In this document: positions 25,664-34,856 of the stretch, one piece after another
How the letters are laid out: each line of letters opens with the position of its first letter
How positions within the stretch are numbered: position 1 is the stretch's first letter
DNA from: Vulcanimicrobiota bacterium
Lineage (GTDB): Bacteria > Vulcanimicrobiota > Vulcanimicrobiia > Vulcanimicrobiales > Vulcanimicrobiaceae
Length of the DNA stretch: 64,000 nt
Assembly (NCBI GenBank): GCA_013036105.1
Contig: JAAXCX010000004.1
Coordinates: 102,375-166,374, forward strand
Reading direction: 5' to 3'
The notes under the pieces: model-generated
The model's input: only the letters and a program-made list of their open reading frames with translations
What the model was told of the DNA's origin: nothing
Database searches by the model: none
Made by a program: the position numbers and the translations under genes

Positions 25664-27514
25664 TTAAGTGCCCGCTTCTACCTCCGGAGAGCGCAGCGGC
25701 GGCGCAAAACAAAAGGCGATCAGCAACCCCGCGAAGCCGGCGATGAACGGCGAACCGGCGATAAGATTTGGCGGCCAGCCGAGCCCGCCCGGCAGCGCCA
25801 GCCTTGCGACGATGAGATAGCACGCAAAAAGTATGGCGGGCGTCCCGAATCCCAACGCGTAAAATCCGAGCCCGCTGCGCGCGCGCTCACCGAGAATCGC
25901 AATTGCGATGTCGGCCAGCAGACCGGTAAGGACGGCTGCGATGATTTCATAGTAGAGATCGCTTTGGAAGGCCATCGCGATCGCGAATATGCCGAACAGG
26001 AACGTTATCGCGCCAAACGGCAAACGCCAGCGCCGGATAAGCATCAGCGCGATTCCTGAAACGGCGATAGCTTCGATGATGTTTGCGTCTTCACTGTACG
26101 CCAGACCCAAAAATGTCGTGGCCGCGACGGGCCTGCCCGTCGCGGTGAAGACGAGATCTCCCCGCGGCGTCCACGACGGGTGCGAAGCGTCCAGGCCCGC
26201 GAGTTGTGAAACGTTGACCGAGCGACCCGAGCGAAGGTCGGTGACGAAGATTTGCGCGTCGCCTCCGGCGTCGCGAATATACGCAATGCGCGTTGCGTCC
26301 GCCGACCACGCGGGCATCGCTCCGTTGCGAATCACGTCGCGGGCGCTTGCACCGGCGGGCGCGGTGACGGCAATCATGCCGTCGGCGGTCACGAACGCGA
26401 TGGCGTTCGTTGACGACCACGCCGGGTCCGCGGCGCCGGCTGTCGCGGGCAGCCAGGTTACCGGGCCGCCGGCGGATGAAACGGCGGCGATCTGCTGGCG
26501 CAATCCGTTGCGTGTTTGGTAGGCGATCGACTTTGCATCCGGCGACCACACCGGCAGCCGCATCTCGGTAACGCCCGAAAGGATCGTCTTGAGTCCGGAT
26601 CCATCTGCGCCAATGGTTTGCAGCAGATAGTTACCCGATGTGCCCGCCGGTAATGAAATGAACGCCAGCCGCTTTCCATCCGGCGACCAGGCCGGCTGCG
26701 TGTCATGCCGCCCGCTGTGCGTTATCCTGCGCGCGTCAGATCCGTTGATGTTCGCAACGAAAATATCCGACGCCGGATTTTTTCCCGCACTGACGCGAAA
26801 AGCGATCCGCTTTCCATCGGGCGACACCGAGGCGCCCCAGATATCGCTCCCGGCGAGTGTAAGCAGGCGCGTTTCCCCCGTGCCGTCTCCGCGCACGGAA
26901 TAGAGCGCGCCGCCGGTTTGCGGTTCGTGACGTCCAATGACCAGCGACATTTCGTTATCGCCGATCGGCTGCGCGTACTGCGTGAAAAATCCGATCAGCG
27001 TGAGCAGCGCAGCTGCGCTCAGAATGACGGGACCGGTGATTCGCCATCCTTGGCTTTGCGAACCGTAACGCGCGGTAATCGAAATCAGCGGCCCCGAAAA
27101 AACGAGCGCTCCGGCAAGCGCCAGCCAAACGTGAGAAGGGCTGATGAGCGCATTGATGTCGGTTTCGATTCCATAAAGGGAGTGCCACGCGAAATCGAAG
27201 GCCCCGCCGGTGGCGAACAAGATCACGCCGATCAATGAGGTCCAGTAGCCAAAGGGCAGCGCGTAACGCCACCTGTATCCCCGTGCGACGTTGCGGACTG
27301 CAAGGGCGCCGAGCACGATTCCGTTGAGCGCCATCGTTCCGTAAAGAATTGCGTGCCACGGCGTGAGGAAACTTTGATCGACCAGGCCGTGGCCGTGCGC
27401 CCACCCGTCCTGAATGACGCCGGCCATGAGGACCAGCGCCAAGACGCCCATGATCCAATCGAACGTTAGTGACGGCGCCGGCCTACCCGGAGGCGGAGAA
27501 ACGGAAGCTCGCAT
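25664..27514 (-). CDS. Polytopic membrane protein with inserted PD40 (TolB-like) beta-propeller
   Basis: 616 residues from ATG 27514. Residues about 17-180 hold five to six membrane helices with FDWIMG, QDGWAHGHG, TPWHAILYG (His 54), WHSLYGIE (His 111) and ALISPSH (His 128). Residues about 200-460 are a soluble domain with six PD40-type repeats (SPDGKRIAF, SPDGKRLAF, SPDAKSIAY, SSTNAIAF, SADATRIAY, TPRGDLVF), the size of a six-bladed propeller. Residues about 470-605 return to membrane helices. The membrane parts match the 336-residue protein at 20402-21412, so the propeller is an insertion in one loop. First gene of the six-gene run. Function unknown; sensing or binding outside the inner membrane is a reasonable guess. 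Confidence 0.75.
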   Translation of the reverse strand: MRASVSPPPGRPAPSLTFDWIMGVLALVLMAGVIQDGWAHGHGLVDQSFLTPWHAILYGTMALNGIVLGALAVRNVARGYRWRYALPFGYWTSLIGVILFATGGAFDFAWHSLYGIETDINALISPSHVWLALAGALVFSGPLISITARYGSQSQGWRITGPVILSAAALLTLIGFFTQYAQPIGDNEMSLVIGRHEPQTGGALYSVRGDGTGETRLLTLAGSDIWGASVSPDGKRIAFRVSAGKNPASDIFVANINGSDARRITHSGRHDTQPAWSPDGKRLAFISLPAGTSGNYLLQTIGADGSGLKTILSGVTEMRLPVWSPDAKSIAYQTRNGLRQQIAAVSSAGGPVTWLPATAGAADPAWSSTNAIAFVTADGMIAVTAPAGASARDVIRNGAMPAWSADATRIAYIRDAGGDAQIFVTDLRSGRSVNVSQLAGLDASHPSWTPRGDLVFTATGRPVAATTFLGLAYSEDANIIEAIAVSGIALMLIRRWRLPFGAITFLFGIFAIAMAFQSDLYYEIIAAVLTGLLADIAIAILGERARSGLGFYALGFGTPAILFACYLIVARLALPGGLGWPPNLIAGSPFIAGFAGLLIAFCFAPPLRSPEVEAGT

Positions 27515-27627
27515 GCAGCGCCTGACCTTGCACGCTTGCTTTCAGGTGCCCTGGCGGGGGGCCGCTTGGGTGGCGCAGAACGCGCCCGGCAACGCAAACG
27601 GCCTATTCTTTTTAAGGAAGGTAGATT

Positions 27628-28302
27628 ATGCATAGCGTCCGTGCGGAGCGCTCGGCGGGTTGGTCGGGGCTCGCGTTTTTAGTGGTGCTCGTGCTGTCGA
27701 TCTTTGTACCCGGCGGGGCCGCGCCCGATCTCTCGGCCGCTCCGGCAACCATTGGTACGTACTTCACGGCGCACCACCAAGGGCTGTTGATAAGCGCCTG
27801 GTTGGGTCTGCCGAGCGTGGCATTCTTTCTCTGGTTTGCGGTCGGCGTGCGGGCGCATCTCGCGCACGCGCCGGGCGCTGCCGACGGGTTGCCGCTCTAT
27901 GCGCTCTCCGGCGCGATAGTGACGGCCGCAGCGGCGCTGATGAGCGCGGTCGTGCTCTGCGTGCTCGTACAGACCTCGATTCCGCCCGATGATCTGCCCG
28001 CGTGGTGGGGCCTCTACAATCTGCTCGGCTACGGAATCGCCATAGGGTCGCTGATCTTCGTCTTCGCGGCGGCACATTCGATGAAACGCCACGGTTCGGC
28101 CTCGGCCCTCATGGCGCTTTTCGGCTACGTCGCGGCCTTGGGGGGCGTGATAAGCACGTTCTCGATATTTTTTCCCTCCGGGCCGATGTCGTTCTCGGGG
28201 TGGGTCACCCTGCTGCTGGGCCTGGGCCTGTTCGCCATCTGGGTCATCGCGGCGTCGTTTTGGCTGATCCGCAACGCCGGAGGAAAAACCGCGGTTTCCT
28301 AA
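27628..28302 (+). CDS. Integral membrane protein, hypothetical (224 aa)
   Basis: ATG 27628 has a good ribosome-binding site (AAGGAAGG). The protein has about six hydrophobic segments, starting WSGLAFLVVLVLSIFVPG, with an HHQG pair after the first loop and a C-terminal LLLGLGLFAIWVIAASFWL. It resembles DUF4386-like membrane proteins in general layout, but I cannot assign it with confidence. It lies alone between the divergent propeller protein gene and the ribosomal str operon, with its own short intergenic region on both sides. Confidence 0.6.
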   Translation: MHSVRAERSAGWSGLAFLVVLVLSIFVPGGAAPDLSAAPATIGTYFTAHHQGLLISAWLGLPSVAFFLWFAVGVRAHLAHAPGAADGLPLYALSGAIVTAAAALMSAVVLCVLVQTSIPPDDLPAWWGLYNLLGYGIAIGSLIFVFAAAHSMKRHGSASALMALFGYVAALGGVISTFSIFFPSGPMSFSGWVTLLLGLGLFAIWVIAASFWLIRNAGGKTAVS

Positions 28303-28324
28303 AGCGGGACTCTCGCGTTGGGGC

Positions 28325-28374
28325 CCCCAAAAGTTGCTTGCAACTTTGGGGAGGTACGAGGTATACTCCCAAAG
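28325..28374 (+). promoter_or_regulatory. str-operon promoter within overlapping dyads
   Basis: A sigma-70-like promoter has TTGCAA (28338-28343), an 18-base spacer and TATACT (28362-28367), with expected start near 28374, about 60 bases before rpsL. It is covered by two alternative dyads sharing an arm. CCCCAAAAGTTGC (28325-28337) pairs with GCAACTTTGGGG (28340-28351) around a TT loop that is the start of the -35 box. CTTTGGGGAG (28344-28353) can pair with CTCCCAAAG (28366-28374). Confidence 0.65.
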
Positions 28375-28434
28375 TTCGGTCCACCGGCGGTGCGGCCGGC
28401 ATTTTAGTGCGCCCCGCTCACAGTTAGGAAGAAA

Positions 28435-28875
28435 TTGCCCACCATTAGCCAGTTGGTCCGTAAGGGCCGCAAAAAGGCCGAGAAAAAAGTGAAGACTCCG
28501 GCGTTCCGCGTCATTCAGACCGGACCGAAACCGGGCCATCCCGATCTGCCTTTGCGCGCCTTCGAAGTGGCCGGAAATCCGCAGCGCCGCGGCGTCTGCA
28601 CCCAAGTGAAAACGGTCACTCCGAAAAAACCGAATTCGGCGCTGCGTAAAGTTGCGCGCGTCCGCTTGACTAATGGCGAAGAAGTTACGGCATATATCCC
28701 GGGCATCGGCCACAACTTGCAGGAGCACTCGGTCGTGCTCGTGCGCGGCGGCCGCGTGAAAGATCTGCCGGGCGTGCGCTATCACATCATTCGCGGCACG
28801 CTCGACACCTCGGGCGCGGCCAACCGTCAGCAAGGCCGCTCGAAATACGGCGCCAAGCGCTCAGCGAAGAAGTAA
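28435..28875 (+). CDS. rpsL: 30S ribosomal protein S12, with N-terminal insertion
   Basis: Decoding-centre protein of the 30S subunit and first gene of the str operon here. [19 protein letters not shown] and the [20 protein letters not shown] region are fully conserved. It is 146 residues against 124 in E. coli: about 21 extra residues lie between the basic N-terminus and RRGVCTQV (roughly residues 20-50). TTG 28435 has AGGAAG upstream and gives the standard [10 protein letters not shown] start. Confidence 0.97.
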   Translation: MPTISQLVRKGRKKAEKKVKTPAFRVIQTGPKPGHPDLPLRAFEVAGNPQRRGVCTQVKTVTPKKPNSALRKVARVRLTNGEEVTAYIPGIGHNLQEHSVVLVRGGRVKDLPGVRYHIIRGTLDTSGAANRQQGRSKYGAKRSAKK

Positions 28876-28882
28876 AGCGCTC

Positions 28883-29353
28883 ATGCCACGTAAAGGTCCG
28901 GCGCCCAAGCGCCAAATTCTCCCCGACCCGCGTCACAATTCGAAAGTGCTCGCGCGCTTCATTAATAAGATCATGTTGCGCGGCAAGAAATCTTTGGCTG
29001 AGCGCATCGCATACGGCGCGCTCGACATCGTCGCGGAAAAAACCGGGCGCGACCCAATGGACATCTTTTCCCAGGCATTGAGCAACGCGATGCCGCTGGT
29101 GGAAGTGCGTCCGCGCCGCGTCGGCGGCGCCACCTATCAAGTTCCCATGGAAGTGCGTCCGGACCGGCGGCAGGCCATGGCGATGCGCTGGCTCATCGGA
29201 TTCGCGCGCACGCGCGCGGGGCATTCTATGGAAGAGAAACTCGCGGGCGAACTGATGGACGCCGCCAACAACCAAGGCGCGACCATTAAAAAGCGCGAGG
29301 ACACGCACAAGATGGCCGAGGCCAATAAAGCCTTCGCGCATTACCGCTGGTAA
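28883..29353 (+). CDS. rpsG: 30S ribosomal protein S7
   Basis: 156 residues, normal length. Conserved segments are [22 protein letters not shown] and the [13 protein letters not shown] loop that binds 16S rRNA in the 30S head, with the C-terminal [15 protein letters not shown]. It starts 7 bases after rpsL and is followed after 5 bases by fusA, the usual str order. Confidence 0.97.
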   Translation: MPRKGPAPKRQILPDPRHNSKVLARFINKIMLRGKKSLAERIAYGALDIVAEKTGRDPMDIFSQALSNAMPLVEVRPRRVGGATYQVPMEVRPDRRQAMAMRWLIGFARTRAGHSMEEKLAGELMDAANNQGATIKKREDTHKMAEANKAFAHYRW

Positions 29354-29358
29354 TCACG

Positions 29359-31458
29359 ATGGCTCTCAACCGCGAATATCCGCTCGAGCGGACACGCAAC
29401 ATCGGTATTGCCGCTCACATCGACGCCGGCAAGACGACGTGCACCGAACGTATTCTCTTTTACACCGGCCGCACGCATAAGATCGGCGAAGTCCACGATG
29501 GCGCTGCCACGATGGACTGGATGGTGCAAGAACAGGAGCGCGGCATCACGATTACGTCGGCCGCCACCGCATGCACGTGGCGCGATACGCGCATCAACAT
29601 TATCGATACGCCGGGCCACGTGGATTTCACCGTAGAAGTCGAACGTTCGCTGCGCGTGCTCGACGGTCTGGTCGCGCTCTTCGACTCCGTAGCCGCCGTG
29701 CAGCCGCAGTCCGAAACCGTGTGGCGTCAGGCCAACAAGTATCGCGTGCCGCGCATTATCTTCGTCAACAAGATGGACCGCGTCGGCGCGGACTTCTTTA
29801 ACGCGGTCGACAAAATCAAAGAGCGCTTAGGCGCGAACGCGACGCCGATCCAAGTTCCCATCGGCGCCGAAGACAAATTTCAAGGCATCGTAGACCTGTT
29901 CACGATGAAGAAGATCATTTATACCGACGATGCCGGGTCGACCATCGAAGAATCAGAGGTCGAGGGCGACTTGCGCGAGCTGGCGTTGAAATGGCGGCTC
30001 AACCTCGTCGAGAACATCGCGAGCGAAGACGAAGAACTGCTCGAGATGTTCGTCGCCGGTCAAGAGCTTCCGATCGATCGTATGAAGGCGGCCCTGCGCA
30101 AAGCGACGATCGACGGCAGCGTACTGCCGATGCTCTGCGGATCCGCATTTAAAAATAAAGGCGTGCAGCCGCTGCTCGACGCGATCGTGGATTATCTGCC
30201 GTCGCCGCTCGAAGCCAAAGCAATTGTCGGCAAGGATCCGAAAACGAACGAAGAGATGCGGCGCAAGCCCGACGATTCGGAACCGTTCTGCGCGCTGGCC
30301 TTCAAGATCGCCACAGATCCCTATGGCAACCTAACGTACTTCCGCGTCTATAGCGGGACGCTGAACAAAGGCACGTATCTGTACAATTCCCGTTCGGGAC
30401 GCAAAGAGCGGATCGGACGCATCTTGCGCATGCACGCCAATCACCGCGAAGACATCGATTCGATCGGCGCCGGCGATATCGCGGCGGCAGTCGGATTAAC
30501 CGACACGCGGACCGGCGACACGCTCTGCGACGAAAAGCAGGCGATCACGCTCGAGTCGATCACGTTCCCGGAACCGGTGATTTCGCAGGCCATCGAGCCG
30601 AAGACCAAGGGCGACCAAGACAAGCTCGGCACCGCGCTCACGCGTCTGGCGCAAGAAGACCCTACCTTTAAGATGCGCACCGACGAAGAGACGCAGCAGA
30701 CGATCATCTCGGGTATGGGCGAGCTCCATTTAGAGATCATCCTCGACCGGCTGCGCCGCGAGTTCAAAGTCGAAGCGAACGTCGGCAAACCGCAGGTCGC
30801 CTACAAAGAAGCGATCACGAAGACGGTTGAAAAGGAAGGCAAGTTCATCCGGCAGTCGGGCGGCAAAGGCCAATTCGGAGACATTTGGCTGCGCGTCGAG
30901 CCGCAAGAGCCCGGCACGGGATTTGTCTTTGAATGGAAGATCGTCGGCGGCAAGGTTCCAAAGGAGTATGCTAAGGCGGTTCAGGAAGGCATCCAGGAGG
31001 CGTCGCTGAGCGGCGTCCTTGCGGGATATCCGGTCATGGATTTTAAGGCGGTCGCCTTCGACGGTAAGTACCATGATGTAGACTCGTCCGAGATTGCGTT
31101 CAAGATCGCGGCGTCGATGGGATTCAAGGAAGCCAACCGCGCTGCCGGGCCAATCTTGCTCGAGCCGATCATGAAGGTCGAAGTGACCACGCCCAAAGAC
31201 TACATGGGCGCGATTACCGGGGATCTCAATCGCCGGCGCGGCATTATCCAGGTCACCGAAGAAGCCCCGGGCGGCGCGCAAGTGATCACCGCCCACGTAC
31301 CGCTCTCGGAGATGTTCGGCTACGCGACCGACATGCGGTCGGCAACGCAGGGCCGGGCGACCTACACGATGGAGTTCGCGCACTACGAGAAGGCTCCAAA
31401 GTTTATCGAAGAGGAGATCGTGGCCAAAGCGGCCGGTAAAAAAAGCACCGCCGCCTAA
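29359..31458 (+). CDS. fusA: Translation elongation factor G
   Basis: GTPase that drives ribosomal translocation. 699 residues with G1 AHIDAGKTT, the switch region [11 protein letters not shown]3 DTPGHVDF and G4 NKMDR, followed by domains II-V; domain IV contains [11 protein letters not shown], domain [18 protein letters not shown]. No duplication or truncation. It lies between rpsG and tuf, as in most bacterial str operons. Confidence 0.97.
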   Translation: MALNREYPLERTRNIGIAAHIDAGKTTCTERILFYTGRTHKIGEVHDGAATMDWMVQEQERGITITSAATACTWRDTRINIIDTPGHVDFTVEVERSLRVLDGLVALFDSVAAVQPQSETVWRQANKYRVPRIIFVNKMDRVGADFFNAVDKIKERLGANATPIQVPIGAEDKFQGIVDLFTMKKIIYTDDAGSTIEESEVEGDLRELALKWRLNLVENIASEDEELLEMFVAGQELPIDRMKAALRKATIDGSVLPMLCGSAFKNKGVQPLLDAIVDYLPSPLEAKAIVGKDPKTNEEMRRKPDDSEPFCALAFKIATDPYGNLTYFRVYSGTLNKGTYLYNSRSGRKERIGRILRMHANHREDIDSIGAGDIAAAVGLTDTRTGDTLCDEKQAITLESITFPEPVISQAIEPKTKGDQDKLGTALTRLAQEDPTFKMRTDEETQQTIISGMGELHLEIILDRLRREFKVEANVGKPQVAYKEAITKTVEKEGKFIRQSGGKGQFGDIWLRVEPQEPGTGFVFEWKIVGGKVPKEYAKAVQEGIQEASLSGVLAGYPVMDFKAVAFDGKYHDVDSSEIAFKIAASMGFKEANRAAGPILLEPIMKVEVTTPKDYMGAITGDLNRRRGIIQVTEEAPGGAQVITAHVPLSEMFGYATDMRSATQGRATYTMEFAHYEKAPKFIEEEIVAKAAGKKSTAA

Positions 31459-31509
31459 GTGACGAGCAGTTTAAAACACTAGAGTTCTATGAGGAAGACG
31501 ACTTAAAAA

Positions 31510-32712
31510 ATGGCGAAGGCAAAATTCGAACGGAATAAACCCCACGTCAACATCGGCACGACGGGGCACGTCGACCACGGTAAGACAACGCTTACCGCGG
31601 CAATTATCAATTGCCTCGCCACCGAGAACGCGAACATCATGAAGCGCACCGTCGACGACATTGATAATGCGCCCGAAGAGAAAGAGCGCGGCATTACGAT
31701 TGCAATCTCGCACCAAGAGTACGAGACCAAGAAACGCCATTACGCTCACGTCGACTGCCCCGGCCACGCCGACTATATCAAAAACATGATCACCGGCGCA
31801 GCGCAGATGGACGGCGCAATTCTCGTGGTCTCGGCCACCGACGGCCCGATGCCGCAAACGCGCGAGCACATTCTGCTGATGCGCCAAGTCGGCGTTCCGA
31901 ACATCGTCGTCTTCCTTAACAAGTGCGATATGGTTGACGACGAAGAGCTCCTCGAGCTGGTCGAACTCGAAATTCGCGAGCTGCTCAGCAAATACGAGTT
32001 CCCTGGCGACACCACGCCGATCATCCGCGGCTCCGCGCTCAAGGCGCTGAACTCGTCGGGTAAGCGCGGCGACGCCGATGCGGATCCCATCTTTAAATTG
32101 ATGGATACGGTTGACGACTACATTCCCGACCCGGTCCGCGAAACCGACAAACCGTTCCTAATGCCGGTTGAAGACGTCTTCACGATCACCGGTCGCGGAA
32201 CCGTTGGCACCGGACGCGTCGAGCGCGGCCAAGTTAAAGTCGGTGAGGAAATCGAAATCGTCGGTCTGCAAGAAGCGACGCGCAAGACCGTCGTCACCGG
32301 TATCGAGATGTTCCGCAAGCTGTTGGACATCGGCATCGCCGGCGACAATATCGGCGTGCTGCTTCGCGGCATCGATCGCAACGACATCGAGCGGGGCCAA
32401 GTGCTGGCCAAACCCGGTTCGATCAAACCGCACAAGAAGTTCAAAGCCGAAGTCTACGTCCTCTCAAAAGAAGAGGGCGGACGCCACACGCCGTTCTTCG
32501 CCAACTACCGCCCGCAGTTTTACTTCCGCACGACCGACGTGACGGGAACCATCAAACTGCCCGAGGGCGTCGAGATGGTGATGCCCGGCGACAACATCGC
32601 GATGGACGTCGAGCTGATCACGCCGATCGCTTGCGAGGAAGGGTTGCGCTTTGCAATCCGTGAGGGCGGCCGCACCGTCGGCGCCGGCGTCGTTATCGCG
32701 GTCTCGGAATAA
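31510..32712 (+). CDS. tuf: Translation elongation factor Tu
   Basis: GTPase that delivers aminoacyl-tRNA to the ribosome. 400 residues with [31 protein letters not shown] and NKCDMVD, followed by the two beta-barrel domains ([23 protein letters not shown]). A GAGGAAG site precedes ATG 31510. Its TAA stop shares a base with the rpsJ ATG. Confidence 0.97.
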   Translation: MAKAKFERNKPHVNIGTTGHVDHGKTTLTAAIINCLATENANIMKRTVDDIDNAPEEKERGITIAISHQEYETKKRHYAHVDCPGHADYIKNMITGAAQMDGAILVVSATDGPMPQTREHILLMRQVGVPNIVVFLNKCDMVDDEELLELVELEIRELLSKYEFPGDTTPIIRGSALKALNSSGKRGDADADPIFKLMDTVDDYIPDPVRETDKPFLMPVEDVFTITGRGTVGTGRVERGQVKVGEEIEIVGLQEATRKTVVTGIEMFRKLLDIGIAGDNIGVLLRGIDRNDIERGQVLAKPGSIKPHKKFKAEVYVLSKEEGGRHTPFFANYRPQFYFRTTDVTGTIKLPEGVEMVMPGDNIAMDVELITPIACEEGLRFAIREGGRTVGAGVVIAVSE

Positions 32713-33020
32713 TGGCCAAGCAAAAGATCCGCATCCGCCTGAAGGCATACGATCACCGTGTGCTCGATCAGTCGGCGGAACGGATCGTGGATACGGCTAA
32801 ACGCACGGGCGCTTTCGTGAGCGGTCCGGTGCCGCTGCCGACCGAAATCAACCGCTTCTGCGTGAACCGCTCGCCGCACGTCGATAAGAAGTCGCGCGAA
32901 CATTTCGAAATGCGCACGCACAAACGCCTGATCGACATCCTTCAGGCCTCGCCGAAGACGATGGATGCACTCATGCATCTCGACTTACCGGCCGGCGTCG
33001 ACATCGAACTCAAAGCCTAG
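32712..33020 (+). CDS. rpsJ: 30S ribosomal protein S10
   Basis: 102 residues with the conserved [17 protein letters not shown] start and the loop [20 protein letters not shown]. It overlaps the tuf stop by one base, so it is the last str-operon gene here. In most genomes rplC follows directly; here a 108-base palindrome and three unrelated genes come first. Confidence 0.96.
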   Translation: MAKQKIRIRLKAYDHRVLDQSAERIVDTAKRTGAFVSGPVPLPTEINRFCVNRSPHVDKKSREHFEMRTHKRLIDILQASPKTMDALMHLDLPAGVDIELKA

Positions 33021-33123
33021 TTGCCCTTTACGCCCTAGTGTCGTTGCCGAAGACCTTGTGTGCGCAGGCCAATAGCACATGGCGGTCTTCGTCGCCTAAC
33101 TAGGGCGAAAAAATCAACTAGGC
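33016..33123. repeat. 108-base interrupted palindrome overlapping the rpsJ stop codon
   Basis: Nested complementary arms: GCCTAGTTG 33016-33024 with CAACTAGGC 33115-33123; CGCCCTAG 33031-33038 with CTAGGGCG 33100-33107; CGAAGACC 33048-33055 with GGTCTTCG 33084-33091; TGTGC 33059-33063 with GCACA 33075-33079. Together they fold into one long hairpin with small internal loops. There is no T-tract after it, so it is not a standard terminator. A miniature mobile element, a structured RNA or an mRNA-end processing site are options. Confidence 0.7.
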
Positions 33124-33190
33124 GGACAACACACCCCCAAAAGGCGAGCCCTTCACGGACAAGCAGGCGGGCCCGGCGAAACCGTAGGCC

Positions 33191-33616
33191 ATGCCGATTC
33201 CGCTGCACGAGGTTCGCGAGCGCACATTTTCCGGAACCCGCCGGCGCATTTTCCAGCTCTTCGTCGACATGGGGACGTCCAACGACATCATCTGGCCGTT
33301 CGCGGCGCAGCCGTTTATGCGTTCGCCGGGGCCGATGGTCGTCGGCCGCACGGAGGAATGGCATAACGGATTCCACGCCATTCTCGAAGAGGTCGTGCCC
33401 GAGGAAAAAATCGTGTGGCGGATTCAGAACGATGGTTTTGACGGCACGCATGGATTTTATCTCAGTGGCGACGCGAAGAAGACGACGGTGCAGCACCGCA
33501 CCGATGCGACGCTGAGCGATACCGAAGGCCGGCTGTTGTGGCGGCGTTTGGAAGATCAGCAAGAGCGTTCCATCGAAGCGCTCTTCGATAAAATCGCCCG
33601 CGTTCTCAAACGGTAG
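33191..33616 (+). CDS. SRPBCC/START-like domain protein
   Basis: A 141-residue soluble protein of the Bet v1/SRPBCC kind: RTFSGTRRRIFQLFVDMG at the start, a central beta-sheet (KIVWRIQNDGFDGTHGFYL) and a long C-terminal helix (LLWRRLEDQQERSIEALFDK). Such folds bind hydrophobic ligands. It lies in the block that splits rpsJ from rplC, 7 bases before an acyl-CoA dehydrogenase gene with which it is probably co-transcribed. Ligand unknown. Confidence 0.7.
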   Translation: MPIPLHEVRERTFSGTRRRIFQLFVDMGTSNDIIWPFAAQPFMRSPGPMVVGRTEEWHNGFHAILEEVVPEEKIVWRIQNDGFDGTHGFYLSGDAKKTTVQHRTDATLSDTEGRLLWRRLEDQQERSIEALFDKIARVLKR

Positions 33617-33623
33617 AACTCCG

Positions 33624-34793
33624 ATGGTAGGGTCGCCGAGCGCGCTAGACTTCTTAGGAATCGATGCGCTGCTCGACGACGAAGAGCGCATGGTGCGCGA
33701 TACCGTGCGCGCGTTCGTGCGCGATCGCGTCTTGCCGAACATCTCGCAGTGGTTTGAAAGTCACACGTTCCCGCGCGAACTTTCTCGAGAACTCGGAACG
33801 CTCGGCGTTCTCGGCATGCACTTGCAAGGGTACGGCTGTCCGGGCGCGAGTGCGGTGTCCTACGGTTTGGCGTGTTTGGAACTCGAAGCGGGTGATTCCG
33901 GAATTCGCAGCTTCGCATCGGTGCAAGGTTCGCTGGCGATGTTCGCCATCAGCCGTTGGGGCAGCGACGCTCAAAAAGATACATGGCTTCCGCGCATGGC
34001 CACAGGCGAACTCATCGGGTGTTTCGGGTTAACCGAACCGGATTTCGGCAGCGATCCGTCGGGAATGCGCACCTCCGCGCGGCGCGACGGTGCGGACTGG
34101 ATCATCGACGGGACCAAGGCCTGGATCACCAACGGCGGCATAGCTGACGTCGCCGTCGTTTGGGCGCAAACCGATGAAGGCATTCGCGGTTTTCTCGTTC
34201 CATCAACAACCAAAGGTTTTACCGCGCACGCCATCGAGCGCAAAATGTCATTACGCGCTTCGGTGACTTCGGAGCTTGTTTTCGAAAACTGCCGTATCCC
34301 GGGCGAGTCGGCGTTTCCTGAAGTCCGAGGCTTACGCGGCCCGCTGGCGTGTTTGAACGAAGCCCGCTACGGCGTGCTTTGGGGGGCGATGGGCGCCGCG
34401 CGCAGCTGTTACGAAACTGCGCTCGAATACGCCAAGACGCGCCGCCAGTTTGGCCGGCCGGTCGCGGGTTTTCAACTAACGCAGCAAAAACTCGTCAAGA
34501 TGTTGCTTGAATTGAACAAGGGAACGCTACTGGCGCTGCACATTGGGCGGATGAAAGACGACGGCAACGCGCACCCGGCCCACATCAGTTTTGGAAAGCT
34601 TAACAACGTGCGCGAAGCGCTCGAGATCGCGCGTGAGGCGCGCAGCGTTTTGGGAGCCAACGGCGTGACGCTCGAGTATCCGGTGATCCGTCACATGAAC
34701 AATTTGGAGTCGGTATTCACGTACGAGGGAACTAATGAGATTCACACGCTGATTCTTGGAGAAGCAATCACGGGCTCGAACGCTTTCACCTAA
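33624..34793 (+). CDS. gcdH: Acyl-CoA dehydrogenase, glutaryl-CoA dehydrogenase type
   Basis: 389 residues, normal for the family. It has FGLTEPDFGSDPSGMRT (FAD/substrate region), the substrate-pocket stretch RRQFGRPVAGFQLTQQKL, then GANGVTLEYPVIRHMNNLE and TYEGTNEIHTLILGEAITG, with the catalytic Glu near residue 367. This end sequence is characteristic of glutaryl-CoA dehydrogenase, which converts glutaryl-CoA to crotonyl-CoA and CO2 in lysine/tryptophan breakdown using FAD. No other step of that pathway adjoins, but an L-2-hydroxyglutarate oxidase lies at 60-61 kb. Another short-chain acyl-CoA dehydrogenase is the alternative. Confidence 0.82.
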   Translation: MVGSPSALDFLGIDALLDDEERMVRDTVRAFVRDRVLPNISQWFESHTFPRELSRELGTLGVLGMHLQGYGCPGASAVSYGLACLELEAGDSGIRSFASVQGSLAMFAISRWGSDAQKDTWLPRMATGELIGCFGLTEPDFGSDPSGMRTSARRDGADWIIDGTKAWITNGGIADVAVVWAQTDEGIRGFLVPSTTKGFTAHAIERKMSLRASVTSELVFENCRIPGESAFPEVRGLRGPLACLNEARYGVLWGAMGAARSCYETALEYAKTRRQFGRPVAGFQLTQQKLVKMLLELNKGTLLALHIGRMKDDGNAHPAHISFGKLNNVREALEIAREARSVLGANGVTLEYPVIRHMNNLESVFTYEGTNEIHTLILGEAITGSNAFT

Positions 34794-34856
34794 ACGCCCG
34801 CGAAGCACTCGCTCGCTCGCCGCGACGTGCCCAAATTCGGGCACAAGTACACCATC

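Noticed and set aside
27679..28833. 384-codon minus-strand frame through the membrane protein and rpsL
   Set aside because: It runs antisense to rpsL, which is certain, and has no recognisable domain.
33108..33114. Terminator at the rpsJ palindrome
   Set aside because: The bases following the inner stem are A, not T, on the coding strand, and no T-tract follows the outer stem.
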